Assembly: GCF_964355755.1 (NCBI RefSeq)
Contig: NC_092672.1
Location: forward strand, 34,096,501-34,160,500
Source of the DNA: Antedon mediterranea
Taxonomy: Eukaryota; Echinodermata; Crinoidea; Comatulida; Antedonidae
Direction of reading: 5' to 3'
Length of the DNA stretch: 64,000 nucleotides
Below, piece by piece: positions 1 through 13,208 of the stretch (positions within the stretch are counted from its first letter, which is position 1; each line of letters opens with the position of its first letter). Both the position numbers and the translations under genes were made by a program. The notes beneath the pieces were generated by a model. The model was given only the letters and a program-made list of their open reading frames with translations. It was not told the origin of the DNA and did no database searches.

Positions 1-3000
1 GATATCAACACCACGGGCCATCACATCTGTGCATACCAAAATACCACTGAAATTAAACCAATTAATTCATTACATAATATGGTGTCAGAATCCTCATGAT
101 ATAATTTATATCATATAGTGTGTATATTATAATTAAAATCTGTTTGAAGGTACTGACTAAACTTGCTCGGTAGCTCTTTTTTTAGAGAAGATCAACAAAT
201 AACTATAAAATAATGTGTTTTTGTAAAATAGGCTTGTTTAAGGACATGTGAAACGTATGAGAACAGACAGTGTGTGAACAGATTCAAGATGACCATAGAG
301 TTTGTTCAAAGGTCTGTCTACACGATCAAACTAGTTTGGCAAAGAAAGTGTGATGTGCCCAAATATGGTAGTGATATCATGACATCATGTCCATATATGG
401 GCACATCACCTTTTTTGTTACATAAATTTGATAGTGTAGAGAAAGCATAAGAATATGTGTTTAATTAACAAACCGTAGCATGTGTATAGCTCTTACAGTA
501 CTTGGAATAGTAATGGATTATTGAAGATGAAGAAATAAAAAGAAACCTGTGGTATATACCTTTCCAGCTTTCTAAACTCTGAAAATACTGTAGCTCTTTT
601 TCCTTTCATCTTACCGTGTAAAGATAATACGCTTGTGTTTTTGACTAAAACACCTAAAGCTCGTCCAAAATACTCCACCTCTGCACATGTACTAAAGAAT
701 ACCATGTGTTTTAAATGCTGAAAATCAAATACATATTTCTTTAATAATCTCGGTTGGGATGACTTTTTCTCTATTTCAAATTTCTTCAATATATTGATAT
801 TTACTTAATAATTAATTTAAATGTGATTTGTCTAGTAAGACTTTTGTAATCTAGGCCTAGTCCCTTTTTCCCATTCTATACTTTTGTTGCACATTTTATA
901 AGAGGGTCCCTGACTATTAGCTGCCATTGTTTTGTTCATCTGGACGGTTATTCTCTATTATAAGAAAGGTAAAATAAAAAATAAATATTATGTTATCTAA
1001 AATGCATATAGTAAGAACAGACATTTCAGCCAATGTTACCTTAAATTTTCTTAGAAAACCAACAAGAAAGTTGACTTTCTGATCACATTCACAAATCTAA
1101 AAAGTAAAGTTGGTTTTTTTTTAAAGGGTACATTAGTTTCTATACACAAGAAAAAAGTTGACAAGATTATTAATATAATGCCAACTTTGATATTAAAGCA
1201 TAATAATTAATATCCTTTTTAATGAAATTAAATTTCAAATACTACCATTTGAAATGGTAAAGATTATAAACACTTACGGTATAATAATTTGTTAAGGTTG
1301 ACGGAGTTCTTTGCTCCTTCTAAAATAAAAACAAATAAATTCATTTTTTAACAAGTACAGACATCGCATAAAGTAAGTGCTAAATAATACAGTAAAAGTG
1401 GGATGCCTCAGGACATTGCCCCTTAATAGGGGTGTTACAAAGGAGGTGTTCTACTTTTGACCTACACTTAATGTTTGATGGAATTAGTTCAGGCTAGTGC
1501 CTATTTGCTTTCATATCTAGTCTTAAAAATTTGTCAAGTCTCGACTTAAATGTGTTGACTGAGGGGAATTGAAATGCTTAATTATTCTGATTGAAAAAAA
1601 AAGTTATTTCTGCTCAAGGAAGGGATTTGCTTTAAGTTTAGGACGATAGAACTTCAGACTGTGACCACGAGTTCTGTTGTTATGAGAGATGGTGAAGAAG
1701 ACGTCTGTGTTTATATGCAGCTGTACATACATACTGTACATACATATATAGTTGTTTCATTGTGTTTGTATACAAACTCAAGATGGTTATTACTTATTAT
1801 AGGCTATTAACTTGGCAGATAACTAAAATAACAATCAATATAATAAGATGGTTTTTTTTTTTTTTTTAAAGTCTCGAAAAATAATTACTTACAGCTAATG
1901 AATTTGCTTTCTGTTTAACAGTAATACGGACTGGATTCCGTAAACCTGCCCTGATCAGAGACTCAACCTGATCAGTTTGTGTCGCAGAAAACAAACCAGT
2001 TCGTCTCTGCTTTGGAAGGTGACTTAAGATTGTGTTTATACTTAAATGAAAAATACAACAAACCATTTTATATAGCAAAAAAAGTTAGTTATAAAAGTTT
2101 CATTGTACTATACTATATTTTTAATGTTTTTATTATTATTATTTATTCAGGCAAAAGATACATTTTACAAAATATAATACAAATCAACAAATACAATGCA
2201 AGAAGAAAAGATAAAATCACAGTGACTAGCTGATACCAGGAAAGCACAAAAGCAGCATAAGCCACTGTCACCAATTAGGTGTGTACCTGCAACTAATAAT
2301 AATAGTTCATTCTTATATAGCACATATAAGCAAGCTCTCAATGCACTGAACATTATTACCCCAGTCATTTTTTTTTTTTTTGGATCAAACACGTATGGAA
2401 ACATGCTTCCATAATGCAGCTAGTAATCAGCGCAAAGTTGTGTTTTGATCTAACCGGGTACCCATTTATACACCTGGGTGGATGTATGTTATTTATTTCC
2501 ATTTAATTTCATTCAGGCAATAGAAATAATTTGGAAGATGGAAAAAAAGGTGGGGGAAGGTGAAGAGCCTCTATGAAACCTCATACCCCTCGGATCTGCT
2601 CTTGAATTTTGTGGTCATTATCTCTCTTACCTTCCTGCAAATCCCATATCAAGCAACCTATCAGCCTCATCTAAAATCAACACCTCAAGTGACCTCAGCA
2701 TGACGGTCAGGTTACATGATGACTTGCGTCTTTCTAACAAGTCCTCGAATCTACCAGGTGTTGCAATTATGATGTTTGCTCTACCGAGTAAAAAAAAAGT
2801 AAACAAATGCTTCATCTGGAACATATGATAGTACATTCATTTTATTGTTTGTAAAGCTGATTTTCCACTAGGCGAATTTGTTCGCGCGAATCGAAAGCGT
2901 CATGCTCTGCGCATGCGTATTCGAGTTTCTGTCTGTCATACTCCCTTCTGCGACAAATTCTAGTTTCTTGATTTTTCGCTGCAGCGAAATTTACTAGTTC

Positions 3001-5722
3001 GAATTGTTTCTACTTTTTGCGAAGTGAAATATTGCGCAACCAATCAGAGCTCAGGAAATGAGCTATGACGCTTTCATGAGCAGTCATGCGAATCGAAATG
3101 CTCAGCAACCACGCGAGGAACATGAACGTCGCAGCTATTCGCTCACATGTAGTGGAAAGAGAGTAGGCGATTTTTTTCTCTTCGAAACGTTTGATTCGCG
3201 CGAACAAATTCGCCTAGTGGAAAATCAGCTTTAGGCAGGATAGTCAGATGCTCAAATCATTATGAATAAATACCTAGCTTATCTTGACAAGTTAGTGAAA
3301 CAGTGTGGTCATGTGAGACTCCGTTTACGGACTTTTTTCTGTTGTCTTGGTTAATTTGTTTGGTTTATTAGGCTTTTTCCTTGTTTAACAAAAACAATAA
3401 CTTTCTTTTTACACTTACACTCACACATATATCCAACACTAGCTTACCCATTTGACTGTAAATGACTAATATCATCCGATGGCTTATTACCACCAATGAT
3501 CAACATCTGAGAAAATTGAGGTAGGTTGGCCAGAAAGTTTGCTAACACTTCGTTGATCTGGATAGCGAGTTCGCGTGTTGGTGTTAAGATCACACATCCA
3601 ACCTGGAAAAAATTTACCATATTTATTTCTGCCACAGTTTTAAATTTCTAAAACAATATAAATACAAGAAAAGTTTATGAAAATAAAAAACAATATTACA
3701 ATATTATTTCTGCCATAGTTTTAAACTTCCAAAACAATAAAATACAAAAAACATTATGAAAGTGTTACCTCCATCTTCTTGATTGGTTCTTCTTTTCTGA
3801 GTAATATTTCTAACACTGGTATTAAAAAAGCCAGTGTCTTTCCACTTCCTGTGACCTAGTTTGAAAAATGAAGTAATTTGTTTGAATGTTTAATTCATAG
3901 TATGCTGCCGCTGGTAAAAGTGAGTCTGTATTCATTCTGATCTTTAGCTTTTAAGCCCAAGTATTGTGTGGTAGGGTGAGCAGTTACAAAACATGTCACC
4001 TTATCCTCAGTAGTAATTAGTATGTTTCAACCAGGTACAGCTAAGTATATTATAATAACAATATTATAATAAAATAATGCCTATTGTACTTACTGCTTCA
4101 GCTGCCACATCCTTATGGCTAATAAGAAGTGGAATTGATGCCGCCTATAAAATTAACATTATTCATTTATACAGTGTATGAAAAAATGTAATTACTGTAT
4201 AACATAAACTACTACTCACTGTAGTCCTTACACTACATCTGGATGCACTTTAGACTTTTGAGTCTATTTTGTGTAGTAGGTCTTAGTGGGTTTTGTATTT
4301 TAAATATTTTACTTTGATAACAATTATTTTATTTCAATACTATAGACATAATATAATTAAGTTATTAGAACAATAATAAATATAGTAATATAGGCCTAGG
4401 CCTATGTTAGGGACTGGCATATATTTTTCAATTTATCTTTCTGCATTTGAATAGTGTTCAGTTTGAAAGAGTATGTAATCGTAAGCATTTTAAACTTTAA
4501 ATCAACAAAATTGATTGAGTATTTCGAAAGTTATGAATAAAATAAGGTGTAAAAATTTGGCACCATCACTATCCTTTGTTTACATAGGAATCCCCACCCC
4601 GCGTTTGTGACCTTGTACACAAATAGTCACTGGGTGAAAATACTACTAAAACACATATAAATACATTTTATGAACATATTTTTAATTAGAAAGTTGATGG
4701 TGACAAATATATATTTGCATAATACCACATTTTGTTTGGAAATTGTGTCAAAATCACAAAAATAAGATAGAAAGTACTTATTTTATGTTTACCCTCTCCC
4801 CGGACTGCGCGAATGTCCCGGAGGAATACCCCCACCTCAGCCAGGCTGTGTGATGACGTCATCAGGCACTTCGCGGCCTAGAATTGCTTACTCACCTAGC
4901 ATCAGGTGATTAAAAACCTTTTGTGATCCAATATAGGTGATATTTATGTAAAACCAAAGGCGTACACTGTTAAAATATAAATATATCTAAAATATATAAG
5001 CAAAATCCCAAAATATTAGGCATGTTTTCGATTTTTTCTGATTTTACTAACATTTCGAGCCCAAAATAAAATGTCATCGCGAAGACATGTGGGCAAAGAA
5101 ATTTCAAATTTTTCATCGGAATTTTCCGGAAAAGATCGTTCAGTCATTCGTTTTTTCTGAATAGCCAATCAGAGTTCGTAAATTCATGCGCAAGTTGACC
5201 CCTTTTTAACAGGTTAAGGGTCACACTTGTCTATTCCCTAAAGATGTCTGCTGCCCTCTAGCGGTTTTGCTAGTAGCTACCTATGTATTAATTTTTAATA
5301 ATTTTATAAATAAAACTCCAAAACTAAAAATTAAATATAAATTATAATATAAATAAAGACACTAAATACATATTAGGTAAGTTGGTTTATAAGTTTATAT
5401 TGGTCTAATCACCGTATGATCATCTCCTTCAATGTCTAGGCCTAGCCTGTGTCATTTTGAGCAATGCTGTTGTCATCCCCAGCACGGGAATCTAACAGCT
5501 GCGGTAACCCCCACGACATGATGGTACTTGCCTAACGTGACTAGTCTTAGCCTAGCTTCTAATCGATATTTTTTACTGTTAAATTATCTGTACATAATGA
5601 TAAATGGTATAACATATTACCTGGACTGGTGTCATTTTCTTGAAGCCTAGTTGTTTTATTGTTTTCAATACGTCAACACTTATTGATGGTTTCAAAGATT
5701 TCCATTTTTCTTTGCCCTCCAT
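1..5722 (-). CDS. DDX55: ATP-dependent RNA helicase DDX55 (Spb4 family), 5' part, cut by the window edge
   Basis: DEAD-box helicase; the DDX55/Spb4 family acts in nucleolar assembly of the large ribosomal subunit (family knowledge). Ten minus-strand exons, 5' to 3': 5722-5621, 4144-4094, 3855-3769, 3602-3448, 2780-2631, 2040-1893, 1319-1278, 1096-1040, 717-560, 46-1 (incomplete). All junctions have GT/AG sites and keep frame. Visible motifs: Q-motif end ([10 protein letters not shown]), motif I AVTGSGKT, Ia PTRELAIQI, Ib TPGR, II DEAD followed by RLLDMGF, III SAT within [19 protein letters not shown], and the start of V (DVMARGVDI). The stretch [13 protein letters not shown] with AGLRNPVRI is close to vertebrate DDX55, which separates it from DDX18 or DDX10. 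The start is the first ATG of the opening exon, just before EGKEKWKSL. Motif VI and the C-terminal region lie outside the window. Confidence 0.93.
311..448. mobile_element. Palindromic MITE, family A
   Basis: Inverted-repeat element in the last visible DDX55 intron. Its ends resemble gtctacac.atcaaactag and tttgatagtgtaga. Inner arms carry gatgtgcccaaatatggtag and its near complement tccatatatgggcacatcac. The same pattern occurs about 15 times in the window. No coding capacity. Confidence 0.85.
2130..2495. repeat. Probable SINE/LINE-derived interspersed repeat
   Basis: DDX55 intron sequence with the motifs ttcttatatagcacatataa and cccatttatacacctgggtg. The second resembles a stretch of the tRNA-derived SINE at 61850-62131 (ctatcacctgggtggggagg). 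No clean ends are visible, so family and boundaries are uncertain. Confidence 0.4.
2852..3233. mobile_element. MITE with ~40-bp terminal inverted repeats
   Basis: The left end taaagctgattttccactag is mirrored by ctagtggaaaatcagcttta at the right end. The complementarity continues inward through ggcgaatttgttcgcgcgaa. The outermost TA could be a TA target duplication. It sits in a DDX55 intron, is about 380 bp long, contains no transposase, and is more GC-rich than its surroundings. Confidence 0.85.
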
Positions 5723-6357
5723 GTTTCGATCGCGAAGTATGTTTTGAACAACTCCACGTGTTTGGTTGTTAGTGTTAGATGTTAGATACTGAAATGGACT
5801 TAATTGATTGGTTGATCTTTAACGAGATTCACACCCCTCTATAGTTTTTTAATAACAAGAATGATCCGATCCGATGGGTGAAATTTGTAATTTGTAATAC
5901 AATAGTCAATACATACCACCCCACAAGGACAAAACGAAGCTGAACCTGATCCATTATGTAAGTAGTATAGCTTAGGCAAAATTATAAGATACATTACAGA
6001 TAATATAAATCTGTGAATCCTACAGTATGAGCGTTGGATCTCCTGAGCGTTTTTTAGGCCCATGCACTCTGCTGGTCAGGCAGGAGGCTCTGGTTGGTAG
6101 GCCTACTGCTGGAGTGTGACACAGACTGAGACAGTAGGCTTGAATCAGTAGGGTCCTTGTTGGAGTTAGGTAACTAGTAGTAGAGGTAGTGGGGCTGGGT
6201 CACAACCTGTTGTATCCACTGAGAACTTACTGAGTAGATATCACTTGTTTTTCTTGAATTTACTCTTTTGACCAGACAAAAGTATATGTATCAAGCATTT
6301 ACTTATTTATTAAAGATTAAAATTCATTTTGTAGAATTTCTTATTTAATTACCAATA
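5723..6357. promoter_or_regulatory. Shared divergent 5' region of DDX55 and the TIR-HEAT gene
   Basis: About 635 bp separate the two start codons, which point away from each other, so a bidirectional promoter is plausible. I see no convincing TATA box and cannot place transcription starts. The stretch from 6060 to 6200 is less AT-rich than its flanks. Inference from gene geometry only. Confidence 0.4.
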
Positions 6358-9300
6358 ATGGGTTCTGCTGTAAGTAAACATAAAAGAAAAAGAATAAACA
6401 GTGATGTGAGCAGTAAAAATGAACGGGAAGTAGGAAAAGAAGAAGTAGAAAAGGAGGAAGTAAAAAAAGAGGAAGTAGAAAAGGAGGAGAATAATGAGGA
6501 TAAACCTAAAGAACAGAATGCATTGGAAGAAAAAGAAACGGATACAACCGAGACAGACACGAAAGGAGTGGCAAGCCAAGCCAGTATGGAACCGAAAGAT
6601 ATAATGATAAGTTACAGTCATCAAGACAAGGACAAAATGAGGCTGTTAAAAGGTACTGTTCTGGTATTCCAAGGAATGTACCATTCAATGTAGCATTTAA
6701 ATGAATAACTACCAGTTTAAATATTCCCACATCCATTTTCTATTAATACATGGTTACTGAAAAAAATATATAAATCACAGCATTTATACAGTTCAAAATC
6801 TAAATTGTATATTCACTTTTATCATGCAGCTATTAGCTCCATGCTTTTATTTTATCATGCAGCTATAGCTCCATACTTTTATTTTATCATGCAGCTATTA
6901 GCTCCTTGCTTTTATTTTATCATGCAGCTATTATAGCTCCATACTTTTATTTTATCATGCAGCTATAGTTCCATGCTTTTATCACCTTTTTTGTTTTGTT
7001 TTTTTAGATGCTCTTGAGGCCGAAGGTATCACTGTGTGGGTTGACGAAGTAGGCTTGCAAGCTGGTGTGGAATTCCTAAACAAAATTGGTCAGGCAATTG
7101 TCGATGCTAAGGTATGTCCACACAGTTGCATACACCTCAATGTTTATTTTACGGAAAACCTTTCTTATTTTGTAACTCATGCATTAATATTATTTTTAGT
7201 TTGCTGTTGTGAGAATTTCTTTTATTTGAAAAATCAAATAACCCTCTAAATCTCTCTTTCATACAACCTTCTCCATTCCCTCCCCCAAATTTAACCCTGT
7301 CAGTGCAGGAGATAAATATTAGATTTTACTAATGAAGCATGGAGCTATAAAATATATTAATTAATTGTATAGCTCCATAATAATAATAAATAAAAGAAAG
7401 AAAGAAAACCTGTGGATACAATTTTTCCATTCATTAGTTATGAGTCATTTGTTGTGCAATAGTAATCCCTTTTGTCACTGTGATTTTTGTATCCTGTTGC
7501 TGTAAATTTCCACCTCCTGGTCATGTGATATTGTACCAACATTTAGTTCTTATAGTAATAAATATATTCTAATGCTAAATATAATGCAGTATCTGTTTTC
7601 ATATGGCATAAAAAATAGTGTTTACCAAGAAATAATAAGTATCGTAATAAAACTACAGATTTAAATAAAAATAACTCACCTTTTCCTTTCCTTCCAATAA
7701 TAACTTCCTCAATATGAATTCTGGTAGATTCAAATTTCTTAGAAAATAAACATCAACAAATATTTTTACAAAAATGAAGGTTGAAAAACTAAAAAATATC
7801 CATCCAAAGTGGACACCCTCACATTCTATTTTACTAAAAATTGACTTTATAAAAAATACCGTAAGTGAAATTGACGATGGTTCTCTCCATTCCATATATC
7901 AGCTACTACTCATTCATTTTTTGTCTCTAGAGGGGATTCCTGAAGAGCTGTCACAATAGACTTCTTTCTGAAATAGATATAAGATCTCTATAAATTAATT
8001 CTTTTATTTAGTAGAAGAATTTTTTATTCAAAGTATGCTTATTATTATGCCTAACCCATCCTCTCTCTGAAACTCTGTCTACACTATCAAACTAGTTCGA
8101 CATAAAAAGTGTGCCCAAATATGGTAGTGATATACACAATGTCCATATATATGTAAACTCTTTACTATATTTTATGTTTATTTTTATATACCTTTTTATA
8201 TTATCAACTCAAACCTATGATACTGTAGGACAATTTAATACAGTATTTGTATTACCATGTTGATAATGATTTTTCTTTTATATTTTTGCAAATGGTTTAA
8301 AAACCTGTATCCGTCATATAATGTATTGTTTTGATGTGTTATGTTAAATTGGATGCACCACTTCTGTGTGTGCCACCGATGCAAAGGTGTCATTTCCTAA
8401 TAAATCATTATTATTATTATTATTATATGGGCAAATCACTTTTTTTTTGTCAAACTAGTTTGATTTGATAGTGTAGACAGAGCTTAAAACTCAGGTACAG
8501 GCATGAATTTTAAATATAATATTTGGTTAATTGTATATAAATCAAATATTTGTAACAGAAATCACGACGAAAAAACATGAATTTCCCTTAATATGGTCAA
8601 ATACAAAATTTGGCACAATTCTTCCATAAAAACCAGGAAGACTTTTTTACAGTAGTTAGGTAGTTAACCTAATGTAATAACATGTCTTGTGACTCCCTAG
8701 AAGGTGAAAAAAGATGGTGGATATACGGTGGATAATTTTTGCTATAGCACGAAAATAGAAATTTGAAGTTGAATAAAAATTCCAGAAATGTAATATTCAA
8801 GTTATATTACCTATACTTAGTCATCTGATAAAATTTTTTACCACACTGTTTATTTTTCGTAGCTTTTTAAAATGCCTCTCTATTTACAAAATTTGTTTAC
8901 AAAAGAATAGAGATTTTACTGTGTAATTTGAACTATCCCCCCACTGATAAGAAAGTGCTTATTTTCAACAAGCTCGTGTAACACAAATAAAATCCCAAAA
9001 ATTATGAAACATAGGGGAAACTATAGATCGATAATTATTGGAATGTATGATCAATAGAAATTTTTTGCCCGCACCTGGCCTTTAAGACAACCTAACAATC
9101 TATACTTCTTTCAACAGTTGTTTCTGTCGTTGTTAAGCTGCAAGTCAGTTTCATCAAAGTATTGTCGTGATGAGCTCGCTTTGGCGTATGTATCAAGCAA
9201 ACCAATCTTCCCCTGCACGATAGAATCTCGCGATAAAGTCACAAAAGGAATGGACTTTGGAATGTAATAATACATTTTTTGTTTATGTTTATATTTATAT

Positions 9301-11830
9301 TATTTGCATTTCAATATTCCTGCATTTAGACATAATTACTCTTTTTTTGCCTCTAGAGTGGCCACTGATCTCAGACCACAATTCTAGGGGCCGAGCACCC
9401 TTCCTCACTAAAACCCTCACCATAAAATTTTTACACATAAAATATATTGATCATTTATTTATATAAAGCTAAAGATTAGTTATTAAATGTACCATTGTTC
9501 ATTTTAAAGGAAACTTCAGCTGGCGCCGTTGAAATGGTTTAACTTCACAAATGATAAGCCATTTGACTCTGTGTCTAAAGAACTTGCGAACGAAGTCAAA
9601 GATAAATTGCAGGAATTGTCATCCTCAAGTCGAAAGCAGCAAAAAAATGGTATGTATTGTTTATAATCAGTAATGTTTTTTTAAAAACTAATTTTTCATT
9701 ATCCATTCATAGACACTTCACCGGATGTTCTTGATTGTACCGACCACATATTTTTGTTGCATCCAATTCTTTTCTGAATATTCTTGTGATATGACTTTAA
9801 AAAAATAATAATGTTAGTCCATTAACTACTATGCTTACTTCTTTACTAGATGAAGGCAAAAGTAAAAGACCTACCTTTAAGAGACTCCGTTCAAAGCTCA
9901 ATGTTCATCATAGGCAGCTCTCAGTGGAAGGAAAGCACAAAGATTTCTGGCAAAAGTTTTATCCAGATGTAGACTTTGTTCCTTGGACAACGTAAGTCAA
10001 AACTGATTTTACATAATCTTTATTTTGTAGGCCTACAGTTTAGAAAAGATAAGAATATATTAAAATAATAGTAAATACAGTACAGTCAACTCTCCCAATA
10101 CCGGACAGTTTTCCGGAAAATTTGGTGCTGGTAAAAATGAATTTGGGACCTTTTGAACCTTGAAAAAGTCTGGTATTGGGAGAGCTTCTGCTTTTCAGTC
10201 TGGTATTGGCAGAGTGGACTGTACTGTTAATGCAACAAGTCTCTTTGTTTTCAATCTAAAACTTGATATTGTATTCAAATTTTTCTAGGTTTGTTGAAGA
10301 CCTAAAAACTGAATATGATGCAGAAATTGAGAATTGGTACAAAGAGGGCGATCTTGATTGGTTGATTCAAGTATTACATCGAGAAATGGATGAAGACGAG
10401 GATGAAGTCATTCAAAAAGAACACTATGAAGGTTTGTACCAGTTGAGGTTGATAAACGCTAGGGCAGAAACTACATTTGTCTGTAATTTGGTGGTGAACT
10501 ACTGTGGCGCCCTCTATACTAAACCTACCTTTGATGTGAACCTGCTTTTCTTCATTATGTAAATACAACTGTATATCATATTTTTATGCACAATTTTTAT
10601 CTAATGTATTTAAACTTTCAGAGTTTTGTACTGTAAGTGGAGAAAGGCAAGAATTTTGGCAAAGGGTACAAGAGCAGGCGCTGGAGAGCTACACTATGAG
10701 GGAAGTGTTTAGTATGAATTCCAGCGTACGGATTGATGCCATACAGAACTTGGGTAAAGTTTTTTCTACACTACCAAACTTTATCCATGCTATGCTGCCT
10801 CAGAATTTTTTTGAAAAACCTGTATAATAAATTAATTTGCATATCAGCTGTTCACCTTATCTTTTCCACTCCACTGATAGGTTCCAATTGAAAAAATGAA
10901 ATATCAGAAGATTTTATGAAAAATGATACCAAACAATAAAGGGCACTATAATTTTTTACAAAATGCATCTAAAACATAGAGGGAGCTATTAAAAAAATAA
11001 AAAATAATACTAGACACTTTTCATATGTGGCATGCATCAACAGCATTCAGTTAACCAAAAGGGGCATAGTTAGTAAAAGAAATTGCAACCTTTAGTGGGA
11101 GATCCCTTGAAATATCAAGAAATTCATGCAGTTAAGATGCTCTGTCTGTCATACAAAATAAGATACTGTAATATAGCATTATAATTTAATTCAATGAAAT
11201 GTATTTATTCTGAATCATTTTCAGCCAAGTTTAACAGTTCATCAGTGATTGAATCATTGCTGGATCTTTGCGTTGACGTTGACGAGAATGTTCGAGCAGT
11301 TGCTGCAATCTCATTGGCCAGAACAGGAGTCCGAGATGATGAGCACATCATGAATACAATCATGAGGTTATTAAAAGATAAAGATAGACTGGTCAGGGAA
11401 AGTGGTTGCCTGGCGTTGGGACACATGAAGGCTAAAAAAGCTATCCCCAAGCTTGTCCACTTATGGTAAGTCAATATAACATGCTTCGAGCCTAATTCAA
11501 TATTGTCACAATCTACTGTACTGGTTTCATAAATATTTGTTAAAGGAAAATCATTTTTTTTTTCTACCAAAACTGTTAATAAATACATACACTATTCTTC
11601 GCCAGTAGTGTAGTTTACTGTATTGCTGCTGTTGGGTAGAAAACTCGAAACCTATAATTAGCTATAACCGGTTGGAAATATTTTCTTTCAGGCGTAATGA
11701 TGCCATATCCAATGTGCGTGAAGCAGCTGCCATTGCTCTGGAACAAATAGGAGGTGAAGAGGCCCAGAAGGCAATGCACATTACCAAAGTATTGAGTGAA
11801 GAGATCAAGGCTTTGTCAAATAAACATTGA
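6358..11830 (+). CDS. TIR domain plus HEAT-repeat protein with myristoylation-type N terminus
   Basis: Nine exons: 6358-6652, 7008-7111, 9118-9263, 9510-9649, 9850-9991, 10289-10431, 10622-10753, 11225-11465, 11692-11830; 493 residues. The N terminus MGSAVSKHKRKR fits an N-myristoylation site (Gly2, Ser6, Lys7) plus a basic patch, so membrane attachment is likely. Residues 20-75 are a charged KEEVEKEE-type stretch. The TIR domain (about 78-190) starts DIMISYSHQD, has a BB-loop-like LQAG near 115-118, and has YCRDELALA with Glu152, which by my alignment matches the catalytic Glu of SARM1. Residues about 368-480 form HEAT/ARM-like helical pairs with repeated VREAAAIAL-type helices. The order is TIR then HEAT, the reverse of SARM1 (ARM-SAM-TIR), and there is no SAM domain. 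Function unknown; NADase or innate-immune signalling is an inference. Confidence 0.88.
6820..6990. repeat. Short tandem array in TIR-HEAT intron 1
   Basis: About five copies of a 32-36 bp unit built on tttatcatgcagctattagc followed by tccatgcttttat. The array ends just upstream of the exon 2 polypyrimidine tract. Copies differ by small indels. Confidence 0.85.
8072..8487. mobile_element. Family A MITE split by a nested insertion
   Basis: The left half (8072 to about 8148) and right half (about 8425-8487, ending gatagtgtagacagagctta) are the two arms of a family A MITE. Between them lies foreign sequence. TIR-HEAT intron 2. Confidence 0.8.
8146..8428 (+). mobile_element. Retroposon 3' end nested in a MITE
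   Basis: About 280 bp that interrupt the palindrome of a family A MITE. It ends in taataaatc followed by a run of att repeats, as expected for the tail of a 5'-truncated non-LTR element or SINE. Possible short target duplication tatatg on both sides. No reading frame kept. Confidence 0.6.
10078..10228. mobile_element. Small pogo-like MITE (family C)
   Basis: Starts acagtcaactctcccaatac and ends ctggtattggcagagtggac followed by tgtactgt, forming an imperfect terminal inverted repeat with TA at the edges. The internal gggaccttttgaacctt recurs near 40780. About 150 bp, TIR-HEAT intron. Confidence 0.7.
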
Positions 11831-13208
11831 TCCATGAAGGGTTAGTTAAACATTTTCTTTAAAAAAACATAATACTATTGCAGAGTATCATTCATGAGTG
11901 CAATAAGAAAATGTATGCGGTTTTCTATACAATTTTGTTGGAAAATAAGTATTATTTTCTAACTGGGAGATACAGAAAAATTGTACAAAATTTAATGTAA
12001 ATGTAGATATTTTTTAATACACTTTTGGATACAAGAAACATTTTGCATAAAAGGAAAATTCACAAAAGCATATTTTGAGATGTTAGAATAACTACAGACT
12101 GCTAAATAGAAAAATGTGTACATTTTATTCAGTATAGTTTTTTAGATGATACAGTATGTATTACAATGTATATAGTTTTAAATAAGATTAGCATAATAGT
12201 GGTGACTGTAGTCTAAACATTGCCTTCAAGTTACATGGTTCCAAGTTCGATTATTTATAATGTTATATTCTATTGAATATCTGAACACATTATTATTTGC
12301 GAGTGTAATTTCTTATTTATCTAATCAGCAACTTAACATTAGTGATAATTGGTTTATAATTTCTCTGTGGTTTGTGTTTGTGTGGTATTATTTGTGTGTG
12401 CCTGCTTAAAGATATTTATCCATTTCTTCGAAATAGCAGAATAGATATTTAACAGAAAAAAATATATTTAGTATAACAAAACATTTTTTATAAGAATTTA
12501 TAATAACAATAATTATTTATAGAAAGGGAAAGACAGTAATACATGATTACAATGTAGTGGTTTAAACATTGTATAATCCTGCATGTTTGTGTTAATAAAT
12601 ACAAAATATTTTTAGACACAAAAGTCAGAGTTACTATGTAGTTCAAGTCCAAATGATAAGATTTTAAAATATTTTAGATACATGAATATTAAAACATTGT
12701 ACTGTATAACATTTTTTTATAACACATTTTTTGTGATTTTCATACATCTTAAAACTTATACATTTATAAATACATTTTAAAATAAATAGCATTTACAATT
12801 AACTAAATATATAGAATCATTTAAATATATAAACATTTAAAAGCTCTATAAAACATTGGATTACATTCTCTTAAAATGTTTTCAAATCTTAATTCTACAA
12901 TATTGAAAGATTCACACTAGTTAATATTGTGGAATCATTTGGGTTTGTTAAATTTTAATTCTTGACAAAGAACGTTCAGTAAAACAAATCTTATTTCTAA
13001 AAATATATCTTTACAATAAAAATTCTTAACATTAAATTAATTAATTGAGGTAAAAAGGAGTCATAATCAAGAATGTATCACATGATCAGTGACTAATTTA
13101 ATTTACCAAAATTCTAGGTATGACCTAGGATTTGCAATGCCATTGCCAATTTTTCATACCAACACTAATGCATCGCTTAAGTGTAGTGTAAATTAATCCC
13201 CGAAAAGA
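11831..13208. other. Tail-to-tail 3' region of the TIR-HEAT and receptor genes
   Basis: About 1.4 kb of very AT-rich sequence between convergent stop codons, with no gene. A plus-strand aataaa at 12594-12599 could be the TIR-HEAT polyadenylation signal. A minus-strand aataaa near 12124-12129 could serve the receptor gene. If both are used, the two 3' UTRs overlap. Confidence 0.45.

Noticed and set aside
6345-6736. Several minus-strand open frames opposite TIR-HEAT exon 1
   Set aside because: They are low-complexity Ser/Phe-rich complements of the lysine/glutamate-rich coding exon. No family match, and the plus-strand frame splices correctly.
7653-7959. Opposed short open frames in TIR-HEAT intron 2
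   Set aside because: No recognisable domain on either strand, and no splice connection to the surrounding gene.
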